A DNA stretch of 37,753 nt from Clostridia bacterium (GCA_024404015.1 JAKSQQ010000009.1:1-37753), one strand, 5' to 3'. Counted from the stretch's first letter, positions 1-8,233 are shown. A program made the numbers and translations. The notes: generated by a model from the letters alone, not told the origin.

Positions 1-385
1 TGGTAATGTAAGAGTTGACAAAATCACTAATATTGAAATTCTCGATGAACCGGCAAAGCCGAAAAAAGAGGTCAGCGGTCTGAAAAATTCTCCCGTCACC
101 CTTGCCGAGATGCTGTATATGCAGCCGGGAAATCCCGAAAGGATTATCTTTAAAGCAACAAACAGTGAAAACATCATAAGCGAACTTATTGACTGGTTCG
201 GAAAAAGTATAAGATTTGTCGGCGAGGATGAAAGCACGGTTACCTGCGAGGTAAAAGCCGTGCCGGGAGCAATGAAATTCTGGGCAATGCAGTATTCCGA
301 CCATGTTGAAATCATTGAGCCGGAAAGTTTGCGGGATACTATCAGGGAAACGCTCCGCTCTGCAGGTAAAAAATATAATGTGTGA
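1..385 (+). CDS. WYL-domain transcriptional regulator, C-terminal part (5' end outside window)
   Basis: The reading frame is open from the first bases of the window (codons begin at base 2) to the TGA at 383-385, so about 127 C-terminal residues of a longer protein are seen. The visible part starts with a stretch like the end of a WYL domain (R-V-D-K-I-x-x-I-E-I-L-D-E-P) and continues into the WCX-like C-terminal extension, with W-F-G-K, a beta-rich core and a final helix. Family knowledge: WYL/WCX proteins are usually HTH transcription factors of about 300 residues that sense nucleic acids or nucleotides and often control phage-defence genes. The N-terminal HTH cannot be checked here. The next gene begins 12 bases downstream on the same strand, so the regulator is probably co-transcribed with the glycosylase-like and dNTPase genes. 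The family call is fairly secure; the regulated target is unknown. Confidence 0.72.
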   Translation, partial: GNVRVDKITNIEILDEPAKPKKEVSGLKNSPVTLAEMLYMQPGNPERIIFKATNSENIISELIDWFGKSIRFVGEDESTVTCEVKAVPGAMKFWAMQYSDHVEIIEPESLRDTIRETLRSAGKKYNV

Positions 386-397
386 AGATGATTGTCA

Positions 398-1111
398 ATG
401 ACTAAAACAAAAAAACTGAATAACTTATTTGATGATTGGATGAAAGATTCAGATTATGAGACTTATCACCGTTATGGTTTTATGAAAGATGGCATTATTG
501 ATGAAGCAGAATTTGAAAAGCAAGAGAAAAAAGTCCTTTTTATCAGCAATGAGGCGAATGTTGAAAACCATGATAACAGTCCTAAAACAATTACAGACAG
601 AAGATGTCAATTTGATGAATATTTTAATAGCGAAATCGATAATTGGTCCGGAAAAATGCGTGAAAGGATTTGCTGTCTGTATCAAGTTGTGATTAAGGAT
701 TTCCAAAATGAAAAAACACCATATAAGGTTGCAAATAAATTTGCATTTATGAATCTCAACAAAAGCGGTGGCGGTAATATATGTGATATAGAGAATATAG
801 AGGATTATTGTAAAAAATACAAAGATTATATCAAAAAGGAAATAGAAATCATATCTCCCGATATAATAATCTGGCTTGGCTGTAATACTTATGACAAAAA
901 AATCCCGGAATTATTAGATGCAAAGTACATTAAGAAAAACAAATGCAAAATTATTGAAATCGACAGCAAACAAGTTCCGATTATACGCATGTGGCATACG
1001 AGTTACACAAGAATCAGAAGTGCTGATCGGCTTAATGAATTTGATAACCTGATTATAGATAAAATGGCTAAAAAATTATCCTATGAGTTGAAAAAAATCA
1101 ATTGGAATTGA
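398..1111 (+). CDS. Uracil-DNA-glycosylase-superfamily-like protein
   Basis: A 237-residue AT-rich gene. I place the start at ATG 398; a TTG at 392 is in frame, and neither has a strong ribosome binding site, so translation may be coupled to the regulator that ends at 385. The pattern resembles the UDG fold: an N-terminal strand V-L-F-I-S-N-E-A-N (motif A position), then A-F-M-N-L-N-K-S-G-G-G, then I-S-P-D-I-I-I-W-L-G, and near the C-terminus M-W-H-T-S-Y-T-R where classical enzymes have H-P-S. Known family members remove uracil or other damaged or modified bases from DNA, but this branch is remote and has an Asn/Glu-containing motif A of unknown activity. It sits 10 bases before a dNTP triphosphohydrolase gene. 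A nuclease or base-recognition role in defence is inference from context. The assignment is by pattern only. Confidence 0.5.
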   Translation: MTKTKKLNNLFDDWMKDSDYETYHRYGFMKDGIIDEAEFEKQEKKVLFISNEANVENHDNSPKTITDRRCQFDEYFNSEIDNWSGKMRERICCLYQVVIKDFQNEKTPYKVANKFAFMNLNKSGGGNICDIENIEDYCKKYKDYIKKEIEIISPDIIIWLGCNTYDKKIPELLDAKYIKKNKCKIIEIDSKQVPIIRMWHTSYTRIRSADRLNEFDNLIIDKMAKKLSYELKKINWN

Positions 1112-1121
1112 GAGATATAAA

Positions 1122-2318
1122 ATGCCCATATATGAATATCTAACCCCCGAAACCGAAAAGAAAATAGCGACCGAAAAGGCGGAGAATACCTTCGCCTTAT
1201 TGGCGTTTAATGAAGAAAATGTCATTCGCCGCAATCCCGGGAAAGATAAAGCGAATATCATTCGCACAGCCTTCCTTCGCGACTGTGACAAGATAATTCA
1301 CTGCCCGTTTTATAATCGCTATGCTGACAAAACGCAGGTGTTTTCATTTTATAAAAATGATGATATTTCCCGCCGTGCGCTTCATGTTCAGCTTGTGTCG
1401 AGAATTGCGAGAACTATCGGCAAGGCACTTAATCTCAATCTTGACCTGATCGAAGCCATTGCCCTTGGTCATGATATCGGTCACACACCGTTCGGTCATG
1501 CGGGTGAGGCAATACTTGATGAGCTTTATTTTGCCCACGCCGGAAGGCATTTCAGCCACAACATCCATTCGGTGAGAGTGCTTGACGGAATTTATCCTTA
1601 TAACATCTCTTTGCAGACTCTCAGCGGAATTGCGAGTCACGACGGTGAACTGGAGCTCAGCGAATACAGACCGCTTCCGCTTGCCGATTTTACCGAATTT
1701 GACAAACAACTTGAATCTTGTTATGTTGACAAAGAGAATGTGAAAAAGCTTGTGCCGTCAACACTTGAGGGCTGTGTTGTGAGAATTTCGGATATCATCG
1801 CTTATCTCGGCAAAGACAGGCAGGATGCCGAAAGAGCAAAGATAATTTCATCAGATGCATTTGATGGCGGGGTAATTGGCTCTATCAATGCCGAACTCAT
1901 AAACAACCTGATTGTAAACATCATTGAAAACAGCTACGGCAAGCCGTATATTATGCTGGATGAAGCGCATTTTGCTGCCCTGCAAAAAGCGAAAGCTGAC
2001 AACTACCGTCTTATTTACGGGAATGCGGATGTTCAGAAACAAATTGATAATTCCATAAAGCCTATGATGGCTCAGATGTATGACAGACTTCTGGATGACC
2101 TGAATAGACAAAATCAAAATTCTCCCATATTCAGACATCATATAAATTATGTAAACAAAGCTCATTATGAAAGAAAAGTTCCTTATGAGCAGACCGAACT
2201 AAATCAGATTGTTGTTGACTACATCGCCGGAATGACGGACGACTATTTTGTTGATTTGTACGCATATCTTTTCCCAGACAGTGGGTTGAAAATTAAATAT
2301 AAAGGATATTTTGATTAA
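1122..2318 (+). CDS. HD-domain deoxynucleoside triphosphate triphosphohydrolase (dGTPase-like)
   Basis: A 398-residue protein. dGTPases hydrolyse dNTPs to the deoxynucleoside and tripolyphosphate. Metal ligands of the HD domain are visible: H88 in R-A-L-H, H117-D118 in G-H-D-I-G-H-T-P-F-G-H and D224 in R-I-S-D-I-I-A. The K-T-Q-V-F segment near residue 72 and the L-N-x-D-L-x-E-A-x-A-L-G-H-D core are typical of the Dgt/SAMHD1-like family. The usual T-H-S in the first motif is replaced by L-H-V, so this is not a canonical housekeeping Dgt. It starts 10 bases after the glycosylase-like gene behind a weak GAGAG site, consistent with one transcript. dGTPases of this class are known anti-phage effectors that deplete dNTP pools (established for other bacteria); that role here is inference. 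Confidence 0.82.
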   Translation: MPIYEYLTPETEKKIATEKAENTFALLAFNEENVIRRNPGKDKANIIRTAFLRDCDKIIHCPFYNRYADKTQVFSFYKNDDISRRALHVQLVSRIARTIGKALNLNLDLIEAIALGHDIGHTPFGHAGEAILDELYFAHAGRHFSHNIHSVRVLDGIYPYNISLQTLSGIASHDGELELSEYRPLPLADFTEFDKQLESCYVDKENVKKLVPSTLEGCVVRISDIIAYLGKDRQDAERAKIISSDAFDGGVIGSINAELINNLIVNIIENSYGKPYIMLDEAHFAALQKAKADNYRLIYGNADVQKQIDNSIKPMMAQMYDRLLDDLNRQNQNSPIFRHHINYVNKAHYERKVPYEQTELNQIVVDYIAGMTDDYFVDLYAYLFPDSGLKIKYKGYFD

Positions 2319-2592
2319 GGATAAATGAAATTTTTTGTTTATGCGAAAAGATTATCATACCCGAATTATGGAGAAGCGTTTCTTGGCGGAAGAGAAAATT
2401 AATCAGAAATACAATACGGGCAAGCAAGGTATTTGTTCCCACAAATACAGCTTGTTGATGGCTTTTCGCCCCCAAACCCCTGACCAACATTGATAAATCA
2501 ATGAAACTTCCGTCATTAAAAATGACACAATATGATACACCCCCGACATAGGATTTAGTTCCGGATTGTCGAGGGTATATTTAATATATTCT
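2319..2592. other. Intergenic gap between convergent genes
   Basis: This 274-base AT-rich stretch separates the dNTPase gene (+) from the zinc-knuckle gene (-). A 25-codon open frame (2325-2402, + strand) follows AAGGATAA, but nothing else supports it. The arms CGACA (2544-2548) and TGTCG (2567-2571), each flanked by C or G runs, could form a weak hairpin downstream of the minus-strand gene. There is no T-run, so I do not call it a terminator. I see no RNA gene or recognisable repeat. Confidence 0.4.
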
Positions 2593-4164
2593 TCAGTTTT
2601 TTGGTTTCCGATTCGGGAAACAGCTTTCAAGCCATTCTTTATACTCGGCTACAGATATTATTCCGTCTGTGCAGTCATCTCTTTTGACGATTGCTTCGTA
2701 TTTCCACTTTTTAAAATCCGGTTCTTTTATTTGACGAACTTTTACTCTTGCTGCATAGCGTTTATAATATTTTTGATAGAGGGCGATGGCTTCATTGCCC
2801 TCATTTTTCTTTTTATAGTTTTCCTGTGCTGCAAGATCTTTGCAGGTTCTTGTTGTTCCGGGCTCAATTCTGTCACAGTAATTTGTGTCATAATTCCCCT
2901 TCATAATGAAATATTTTCCGCATCGTTTACATTTACGGAATCGAATGTTTTTTTCCAGCATTTTTGTGAATTCCAGTTCAAGTATTTCAACCAAAGAACT
3001 GAACCTGTAATGAATACTGATGCCGATTGGAAATGAAATAATTGCGGCTAAATCTTTCGCATCTATATTAAATTTGTCGGCCAATTCTACATGCTCATCA
3101 GTAATTGGCTTGTCATTCAGTTTTGATAAAAATGTCTGAATATCATAGGAATAAGGAGGATTATTTTCCCCAATGCGAGCTCTTCCGGTCTGAAAAATTT
3201 CTGTTCTTTCTAAAGACGTCGGAAGCTCTTTTATTCTTTTATATGCTGAAAAACGCTCGACCGGAAGCAATTGGCCAAGAACTTCCGGATAAAAATCCTC
3301 ATCGTAACAGAATTCAATTAAATCCCGAAATTCCTGCTGAAGTCTTAAAATATATTTTGAATATCCACTGATAAGTCTTGATGCTTCCAGACCGGTGTCT
3401 TTGAATCTGGGAGGGCAAATAGCCGTATAAAGAGAAGCATAAGCTATTTCATTTATCAGGAAAAAAGAATAATCATAATCCAAAAAGTCTCTGACTATGA
3501 TTTGATTTCGATCATATATCTTGCTGTCAATTTTAATTTCTTTCGGCTTTACTTCTTTTTTCTTAGCTTCCATCGTCACTTTAGAGTTTTTGACCGCTTT
3601 CTCAATGACATCGCTGTGCTGAATTAAGAAGTTTTTAAAGCCTTCTGTATCTTTAGCTTCATCATAAAGTTTCTTAGCAGGAGTTTTAAAATCTGCATAA
3701 ATAAAATCCAGTATGCCTTCGCCATAGTTTACATTTATAAAACTGCCACTATAAATATTTGTGTATGGACGAATTATAGTATCAGGTTCATTGCTGACAG
3801 CTAATGCGACGGTTTCCTCAGTGTCTTCAAATTCTACATCATATTTATCAGATACTGTTTTCTTTACTTGCTCATTATACTTTTCTCTTTCTTCATCGAT
3901 TTTACGATCTTCATCTGTAAGGCCTGACAAAAAAATTCTTGCTCCATATGACTCGGGATGCTTTTCAGCTTCCTCTTTGAAAAAACTTGTCATACTGTGA
4001 TATTCATTATATCCGTCTACTACAATTCTGAAGTCCTTATTATCATATGACCTGAAAAAAGCTTTATTATGAAAATATGAGTAATCAATATATTTATTAC
4101 TCTCTCTTTGAGATTGATATATTTCATATTCATCTGCCTTGTATTCTGAAAAATCATAATCCAT
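2593..4164 (-). CDS. DUF6076-like protein with C-terminal zinc knuckle
   Basis: A 523-residue, AT-rich, charged protein of unknown function. The N-terminal two thirds carry no motif I recognise. From about residue 408 there is a cysteine cluster, C-K-R-C-G-K-Y-F then N-Y-C-D-R and T-R-T-C-K, of the kind seen in CGNR-like or DUF6076 proteins, followed by a basic region rich in Lys, Tyr and Arg (about 440-500). This suggests nucleic-acid or protein binding. The start at ATG 4164 is supported by GAGGTGA seven bases upstream and by a promoter at 4235-4263. It is a lone unit on the opposite strand to its neighbours and ends near the dNTPase gene. Such proteins often occur beside mobile elements in Clostridia; that is recollection of the family, not something the sequence proves. 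Confidence 0.6.
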   Translation of the reverse strand: MDYDFSEYKADEYEIYQSQRESNKYIDYSYFHNKAFFRSYDNKDFRIVVDGYNEYHSMTSFFKEEAEKHPESYGARIFLSGLTDEDRKIDEEREKYNEQVKKTVSDKYDVEFEDTEETVALAVSNEPDTIIRPYTNIYSGSFINVNYGEGILDFIYADFKTPAKKLYDEAKDTEGFKNFLIQHSDVIEKAVKNSKVTMEAKKKEVKPKEIKIDSKIYDRNQIIVRDFLDYDYSFFLINEIAYASLYTAICPPRFKDTGLEASRLISGYSKYILRLQQEFRDLIEFCYDEDFYPEVLGQLLPVERFSAYKRIKELPTSLERTEIFQTGRARIGENNPPYSYDIQTFLSKLNDKPITDEHVELADKFNIDAKDLAAIISFPIGISIHYRFSSLVEILELEFTKMLEKNIRFRKCKRCGKYFIMKGNYDTNYCDRIEPGTTRTCKDLAAQENYKKKNEGNEAIALYQKYYKRYAARVKVRQIKEPDFKKWKYEAIVKRDDCTDGIISVAEYKEWLESCFPNRKPKN

Positions 4165-4234
4165 AATCAGTCACCTCATTTTTGGATAATGTAAATTGGC
4201 AAATATTTTAGATAATTACATCACTACAAAGAAC

Positions 4235-4263
4235 ATTGTACAAAACCATTGTCTTTTTGTCAA
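4235..4263 (-). promoter_or_regulatory. Sigma-70-type promoter of the DUF6076-like gene
   Basis: On the minus strand, TTGACA (complement of 4258-4263) is followed by a 17-base spacer and TACAAT (complement of 4235-4240). It points at the gene starting at 4164 and leaves a leader of about 65 bases. The -35 is perfect and the -10 has one mismatch. Confidence 0.7.
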
Positions 4264-4462
4264 TAGCCTGTTAGAATGAAACTGTCGTTAGACAATCGGC
4301 TGCGACAAAAACCGATTATCCAAATCAGAAAGGGCGTGATTCTTATGACCGGCTCAGAATGGTAATGCTACCTGGGCGAATATCCCTGACCATTTCTACC
4401 TTACCGGGATTGCAAAAAAATAATCGCCCATAAAGGCGAAAAAGAATGGAGTTGATAATTAT

Positions 4463-5185
4463 TTGAATTCGGCATATCCCGCTTCAAAAAGCAAAACGAC
4501 CGTTCCTTATGTATCTGTTGGCGCAGATACGGAACAGTCATCTAAAACTAACAAATACAATATAACACGGAAAAACAAAGATTGCAATACTTTTCCGCGC
4601 GAAACTTCACATTCATCGGACAGTGAACACGGCGGTAAGTATGTAATCAGCTTTGAAAAAACAGCGAAGGAAGTCTCCGTCAGAGATTATGTAAACTTCA
4701 TCGGAATTCCCGTAAACAGGGCGGGAATGATTGTCTGCCCGTTTCACGATGACAGAAATCCGTCAATGAAGGTTGACTCACGCTATCACTGCTTCGGCTG
4801 CGGCGCGGACGGCAATGTAATCGATTTTGTCAGCAATTATTACGGCATAACGCAGTATGAGGCCGCCTGCCGCATTGCGGAGGAATTCAATCTCGATACG
4901 GAGTCGCTGAGCGGTGAGCGCAGGCAGAAGAATAAGGAAAAGACCGACTACGGCCATATAAAACAATATATCCTTAATTACCTTATCTCTGCCGAGAAGG
5001 AAATGAAAAGCTGGCTTGAGGAATATGCTCCGAAGCGCGATGATGAAGAGCTTCACTTTCTCTTCAGAACAGCGTCGCAGTGGCTCGACTATGTTTCATA
5101 TCTCACCGATACCCTGTCCGCCTGCAAAACGGCGGATAAAATACGGAGCTTCATATCGCTTCACGAGGGCGAGGTGATAGTATGA
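4463..5185 (+). CDS. CHC2 zinc-finger primase-like protein of the integrative element
   Basis: A 240-residue protein with a DnaG-type CHC2 zinc finger in its middle: C92 and H95 in C-P-F-H-D-D-R-N-P-S, and C110 and C113 in Y-H-C-F-G-C-G-A-D-G-N. It is preceded by the usual helix (S-V-R-D-Y-V) and followed by the A-C-R-I-A-E-E-F-N-L helix. The rest is helical and charged; no TOPRIM or archaeo-eukaryotic primase catalytic motifs are visible. In complete primases the CHC2 finger recognises template DNA. The start is a TTG at 4463 with GGAG about 12 bases upstream; the frame has no ATG or GTG start between the TAA at 4421 and this codon. The stop overlaps the helicase ATG by 4 bases (ATGA), so the two are translationally coupled. 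Confidence 0.82.
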   Translation: MNSAYPASKSKTTVPYVSVGADTEQSSKTNKYNITRKNKDCNTFPRETSHSSDSEHGGKYVISFEKTAKEVSVRDYVNFIGIPVNRAGMIVCPFHDDRNPSMKVDSRYHCFGCGADGNVIDFVSNYYGITQYEAACRIAEEFNLDTESLSGERRQKNKEKTDYGHIKQYILNYLISAEKEMKSWLEEYAPKRDDEELHFLFRTASQWLDYVSYLTDTLSACKTADKIRSFISLHEGEVIV

Positions 5186-6486
5186 CCGACAATGACACCC
5201 CGTTCTGGATGACCGGCAAAAAGGTTTCCGAAAAGAAATTCTGCGACTGGTTCACCAAAAAGCATGAGCTGATATTTTACGGCGGCAATTTCTTCGATGA
5301 AAACGGCATTGTTGACGATACCGTTCTGAGAAAAATGATAACCCGCGAAATTGAGGACTGGGTCGAAAAGGACCTGGCAATGCAGGTTGATAAAATCGTC
5401 AGGGCGATGAGACTGCTGACCGTTGTAAGCGAAATCAGCAGGGATATCAATGTGGTTCATCTGCATAACGGCGATTACTTCATCGACACGGGCTCATTTG
5501 AGCAGCGCACGGAGATTACGCCCAACAGACTCACGGTCAATTACAATCCATACGCGCCGAAGCCCGAAAAGTTTCTTGAGTATATGAGCGCTCTCTTTGA
5601 CGAAACGGATATCCCTACGGTGCAGGAGTTCCTGGGCTACTGCCTTATACCGACCACGATGTGCCAGTATATGCTGCTCCTTATCGGAGAAGGCGGCGAA
5701 GGCAAATCCGTGCTCGGGCAGATTCTTATGAAGATGTTCGGCAATTCCGCAACAAAAACCAAGGTATCCACTCTCGTGAGCAACCGTTTCGCGCTTGCCA
5801 ATCTCGAAAACAAGCTGATTATGCTTGACGACGATATGCAGATGGCGGCGCTCAGGGAAACGGACCTCATCAAGGAGATAATCACCAATGAGGGCAAAAT
5901 GCTCATGGAAAACAAAAACTGCCCGTTCCACGAGGGCGATGTTTACGCAAGGATTATAGCGTTCTCAAACGGAGTGCTCGACGCTCTTTTTGACAAAAGC
6001 GAGGCGTTCAGAAGAAGGCAGCTTGTGATAAACGTGCTGCCCAAGGATCCCGGCAGGGTTGATGACCGCCTTCTTTCGCAGAAGCTTGAATCCGAGGCGG
6101 AGGACATCCTTCTCTGGATGATTGAGGGGCTTAAGCGCCTGCGCTCAAACGGCTTCAATTTCACTATCAGCGAGAGAACGCTCAAGAACCTTCACGACCT
6201 CAGACGAAACGACAACAACATTATCCTCTTCCTTGAGTCGGAAAACTATCTCTGCTTCGGGCCGGATCAGGCTTCAACCACCAAGGCAATCTACAGAGTC
6301 TATAAGCAGTGGTGCGAAGATAATTTCTATGACCCGTTCAAGGAGAAAACATTCTCCAACCAGCTGGCGAAGCTGTCGAAGCATTACGGTATGGAGCCGT
6401 GCAACAGGATTCCCGTTGACCACGGCAAATACAACAGAGGATACAAAGGCGTCGCCGTCAGGCTTGATCCGGGCTTGGAACTGTAA
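5182..6486 (+). CDS. SF3 helicase, P4/D5-type replication protein
   Basis: A 434-residue protein. The helicase core has Walker A G-E-G-G-E-G-K-S (K175), Walker B L-I-M-L-D-D-D (D216-D218) and motif C with I-I-A-F-S-N-G, matching the superfamily 3 helicases of phage P4 alpha and D5-like proteins. These unwind DNA at an element's own origin as a hexamer. The N-terminal 150 residues resemble the D5_N region; the end (after about 360) resembles the winged-helix tail that binds origin repeats. The gene overlaps the CHC2 gene by 4 bases, so together they form a split primase-helicase. No polymerase-type primase domain is seen in either. The repeats immediately downstream (6487-6784) are a plausible target. 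The family call is secure. Confidence 0.85.
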   Translation: MTDNDTPFWMTGKKVSEKKFCDWFTKKHELIFYGGNFFDENGIVDDTVLRKMITREIEDWVEKDLAMQVDKIVRAMRLLTVVSEISRDINVVHLHNGDYFIDTGSFEQRTEITPNRLTVNYNPYAPKPEKFLEYMSALFDETDIPTVQEFLGYCLIPTTMCQYMLLLIGEGGEGKSVLGQILMKMFGNSATKTKVSTLVSNRFALANLENKLIMLDDDMQMAALRETDLIKEIITNEGKMLMENKNCPFHEGDVYARIIAFSNGVLDALFDKSEAFRRRQLVINVLPKDPGRVDDRLLSQKLESEAEDILLWMIEGLKRLRSNGFNFTISERTLKNLHDLRRNDNNIILFLESENYLCFGPDQASTTKAIYRVYKQWCEDNFYDPFKEKTFSNQLAKLSKHYGMEPCNRIPVDHGKYNRGYKGVAVRLDPGLEL

Positions 6487-6784
6487 CCAAGTACGCAAGT
6501 ACGTATCTTTTCGTACATACGGCAATAATTCTATATTTATCCCTTTATTTCAAATTTTACAGTAACTTAAAAACAAACGTATTTGCGTACCGAATCAGTA
6601 AATACAAGGGATGCGGCTGAATAAAGATGCGTACTTACAGGTCCGCATCCGTACTGAAAAAGCACATTCTTCACCCCTGAAGATTGTCACAGAGCTTTTA
6701 TTATTGCCGTTATGTACGGAACCGAAGCAAATGTTTAATGAATACAGGAGCTTTAATAATGAATACAAGGAGGCTTAACGAATA
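6487..6784. other. Repeat-rich gap, candidate replication origin of the element
   Basis: This 298-base non-coding stretch between helicase and excisionase genes is rich in GTAC words. RGTACGCA occurs at 6490-6497 (+), 6584-6591 (-) and 6628-6635 (-). A 17-base imperfect inverted pair (6490-6506 against 6575-6591, 14 of 17 matching) contains two of them. A perfect 8-base inverted repeat GGATGCGG/CCGCATCC (6609-6616, 6643-6650) encloses the third. P4-type helicases usually bind iterons and a hairpin region, so an origin is a reasonable inference. An excisionase-binding control region is the alternative. Confidence 0.45.
6609..6650. repeat. Perfect inverted repeat GGATGCGG-N26-CCGCATCC
   Basis: Eight-base arms are perfectly complementary and enclose 26 bases that contain a TGCGTACT iteron-like word. 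There is no T-run after it, so it is not a normal terminator. It lies in the gap after the helicase gene and may be part of an origin or nicking site. Confidence 0.55.
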
Positions 6785-6976
6785 ATGTCAAGAGTAAGGA
6801 CTATTGAAACGGCGTATCAGGATATAATAAAGGCGGATCCCGATACTGCTGTCACAAAAAATATAATAAAGAACATTGTCAAAAACAAGAAAATCAATGT
6901 TATGTATTCCGGCAGGAAGGCGATTTTCTGCCTTGAGGAACTTGCGGAGTATCTTAATTGCGATTTACCTGATTGA
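6785..6976 (+). CDS. Small excisionase-like DNA-binding protein
   Basis: A 63-residue protein beginning M-S-R-V-R-T-I-E-T-A-Y and ending in F-C-L-E-E-L-A-E-Y-L-N-C. The layout, with a helix, then a basic K-N-K-K-I-N-V segment, then a Y-S-G-R-K-A-I hairpin-like turn and a final helix, resembles the winged-helix excisionase/MerR-like DNA-binding folds found just before integrases. Xis proteins bend attachment-site DNA and steer the integrase to excision. The start is supported by AAGGAGG about 10 bases upstream. It is followed 73 bases later by the integrase, which has its own promoter. Homology is by size, fold pattern and place only. Confidence 0.6.
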   Translation: MSRVRTIETAYQDIIKADPDTAVTKNIIKNIVKNKKINVMYSGRKAIFCLEELAEYLNCDLPD

Positions 6977-7025
6977 ATGAAGCAAAAAGATATGGTATTA
7001 TGTAATCACTCTATTCACATGAGTG
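6973..7025 (+). promoter_or_regulatory. Integrase promoter with inverted-repeat operator
   Basis: TTGAAT (6973-6978), a 17-base spacer and TATTAT (6996-7001) form a promoter whose -35 overlaps the end of the excisionase-like gene. An inverted repeat CACTC-N9-GAGTG (7007-7011, 7021-7025) sits at the expected transcription start and could be an operator. The integrase ribosome site GGAAAGGAG follows. Confidence 0.5.
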
Positions 7026-7049
7026 TACGCCGGAAAGGAGACAAACTAA

Positions 7050-8228
7050 ATGGCGTATGCCAGAAGAAAAAACAACAGTTATGAACTCAGAATGTCCTGG
7101 GGCAGAAATCCGGACGGTTCTCAAAAGATGTATTCGAGAACCTGGAGACCACCCGAAGGTATGAGTGAAAAACAAATTGAGAAGGAACTCAAATCTCAGC
7201 TAAAAAACTTTGAAAGCGATATAAAATCCGGAAGAAAAGTTACCGGCGTATCAACTTTTGAAGAGATGGCTGAATACTGGCTTAATAATGAGGGCAAGGC
7301 AAAACTTGCCCCCAAAACAGTCGAGAGATACAAAAGTCTGCTGCAGAGGGTTTACGATTCCAAAATCGGAAGCACAAAATTGATCAATATCAATCAGATG
7401 GATCTTAATGATTTTTATCATTTGCTTGCAGAGCCCGGCTCCAACAAAAACACGGGCGGAACTCTTTCAAACAAGACAATCCGCGAGCATCATAATGTTA
7501 TTTCCAAGGTTCTTGAAGTTGCGTGGAAATGGGGCCTGGTTGAAGAAAATGTTGCCAAAAGGGCCGATCCTCCGTCATCCGAAGGGCATGAAACAGAATG
7601 CCTCAACGAAGACGAAGTGATTGAGATTTTCCGCCTTCTTGAAAATGAGCCGGTCAATTACAGGACAATGATTACGATGCTTATAATGCTCGGCCTCAGG
7701 AGAGGCGAACTCTGCGGCCTGGAATGGAAAGATATCGATTTTGAGAAAAAGACCATGTATATCTGCAGATCTTCTCAGTATGTTAACGGCAAAATCATCA
7801 CAAAGGAACCGAAAACCGTAAACAGCAGAAGAGTGCTGACAATTGATGATTATACTCTTGATTTGATCAAAGAGTATAAAGTATGGCAGGATCAGAAAAT
7901 TGCCGAGGCGGGAAGAATATGGCAGGACTGTGACCGCCTGTTTACAAAAGTTGAAGGCTCTCCGATACATCCCGACACGGTAGGTGATTGGTGGGATAAG
8001 TTCCAGAAAAGAAACGGATTGAAACACCATTCGCTTCACTCGCTCAGACATACAAATGCATCATTGCTTATTTCACGCAATATTGATGTCGCGACTGTTT
8101 CGGGAAGACTCGGGCATTCCAATCCTAATACTACACTTAAGGTATATTCTCATATGTTCAGAGCGAGAGACATAGCCGCAGCTCAGGATTTAGCCGCTTT
8201 TGTCATGAACTCAAAGGAGGCAATATGA
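7050..8228 (+). CDS. int: Tyrosine recombinase (integrase) of the element
   Basis: A 392-residue phage/ICE-type integrase. The catalytic set is complete: R217 in L-G-L-R-R-G-E-L, H330 and R333 in L-H-S-L-R-H-T, H356 in L-G-H-S-N and the nucleophile Y366 in V-Y-S-H-M-F. The N-terminal about 60 residues (R-K-N-N-S-Y-E-L-R with aromatic beta strands) look like an AP2-type arm-binding domain, followed by a SAM-like core-binding domain (about 70-180). The start is ATG 7050 behind AAAGGAG. The gene ends 98 bases before the 3' end of a tRNA-fMet gene, the classic arrangement in which the integrase recombines into the tRNA 3' end. The product cuts and joins DNA through a 3'-phosphotyrosine bond to insert and release the element. 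Confidence 0.93.
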   Translation: MAYARRKNNSYELRMSWGRNPDGSQKMYSRTWRPPEGMSEKQIEKELKSQLKNFESDIKSGRKVTGVSTFEEMAEYWLNNEGKAKLAPKTVERYKSLLQRVYDSKIGSTKLININQMDLNDFYHLLAEPGSNKNTGGTLSNKTIREHHNVISKVLEVAWKWGLVEENVAKRADPPSSEGHETECLNEDEVIEIFRLLENEPVNYRTMITMLIMLGLRRGELCGLEWKDIDFEKKTMYICRSSQYVNGKIITKEPKTVNSRRVLTIDDYTLDLIKEYKVWQDQKIAEAGRIWQDCDRLFTKVEGSPIHPDTVGDWWDKFQKRNGLKHHSLHSLRHTNASLLISRNIDVATVSGRLGHSNPNTTLKVYSHMFRARDIAAAQDLAAFVMNSKEAI

Positions 8229-8233
8229 ACGAT

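Noticed and set aside
2325..2402. 25-codon frame after the dNTPase gene
   Set aside because: It follows AAGGATAA and could be translated, but it has no promoter, terminator or recognisable sequence.
4346..4442. Short frames before the CHC2 gene as a leader peptide
   Set aside because: Several very short frames (6-25 codons) exist, none with a convincing ribosome site or attenuator structure.
1..4462. Left attachment site (copy of the tRNA-fMet 3' end)
   Set aside because: I looked for the tRNA 3' segment and its complement in the left part of the window and found none, so no attL is called.
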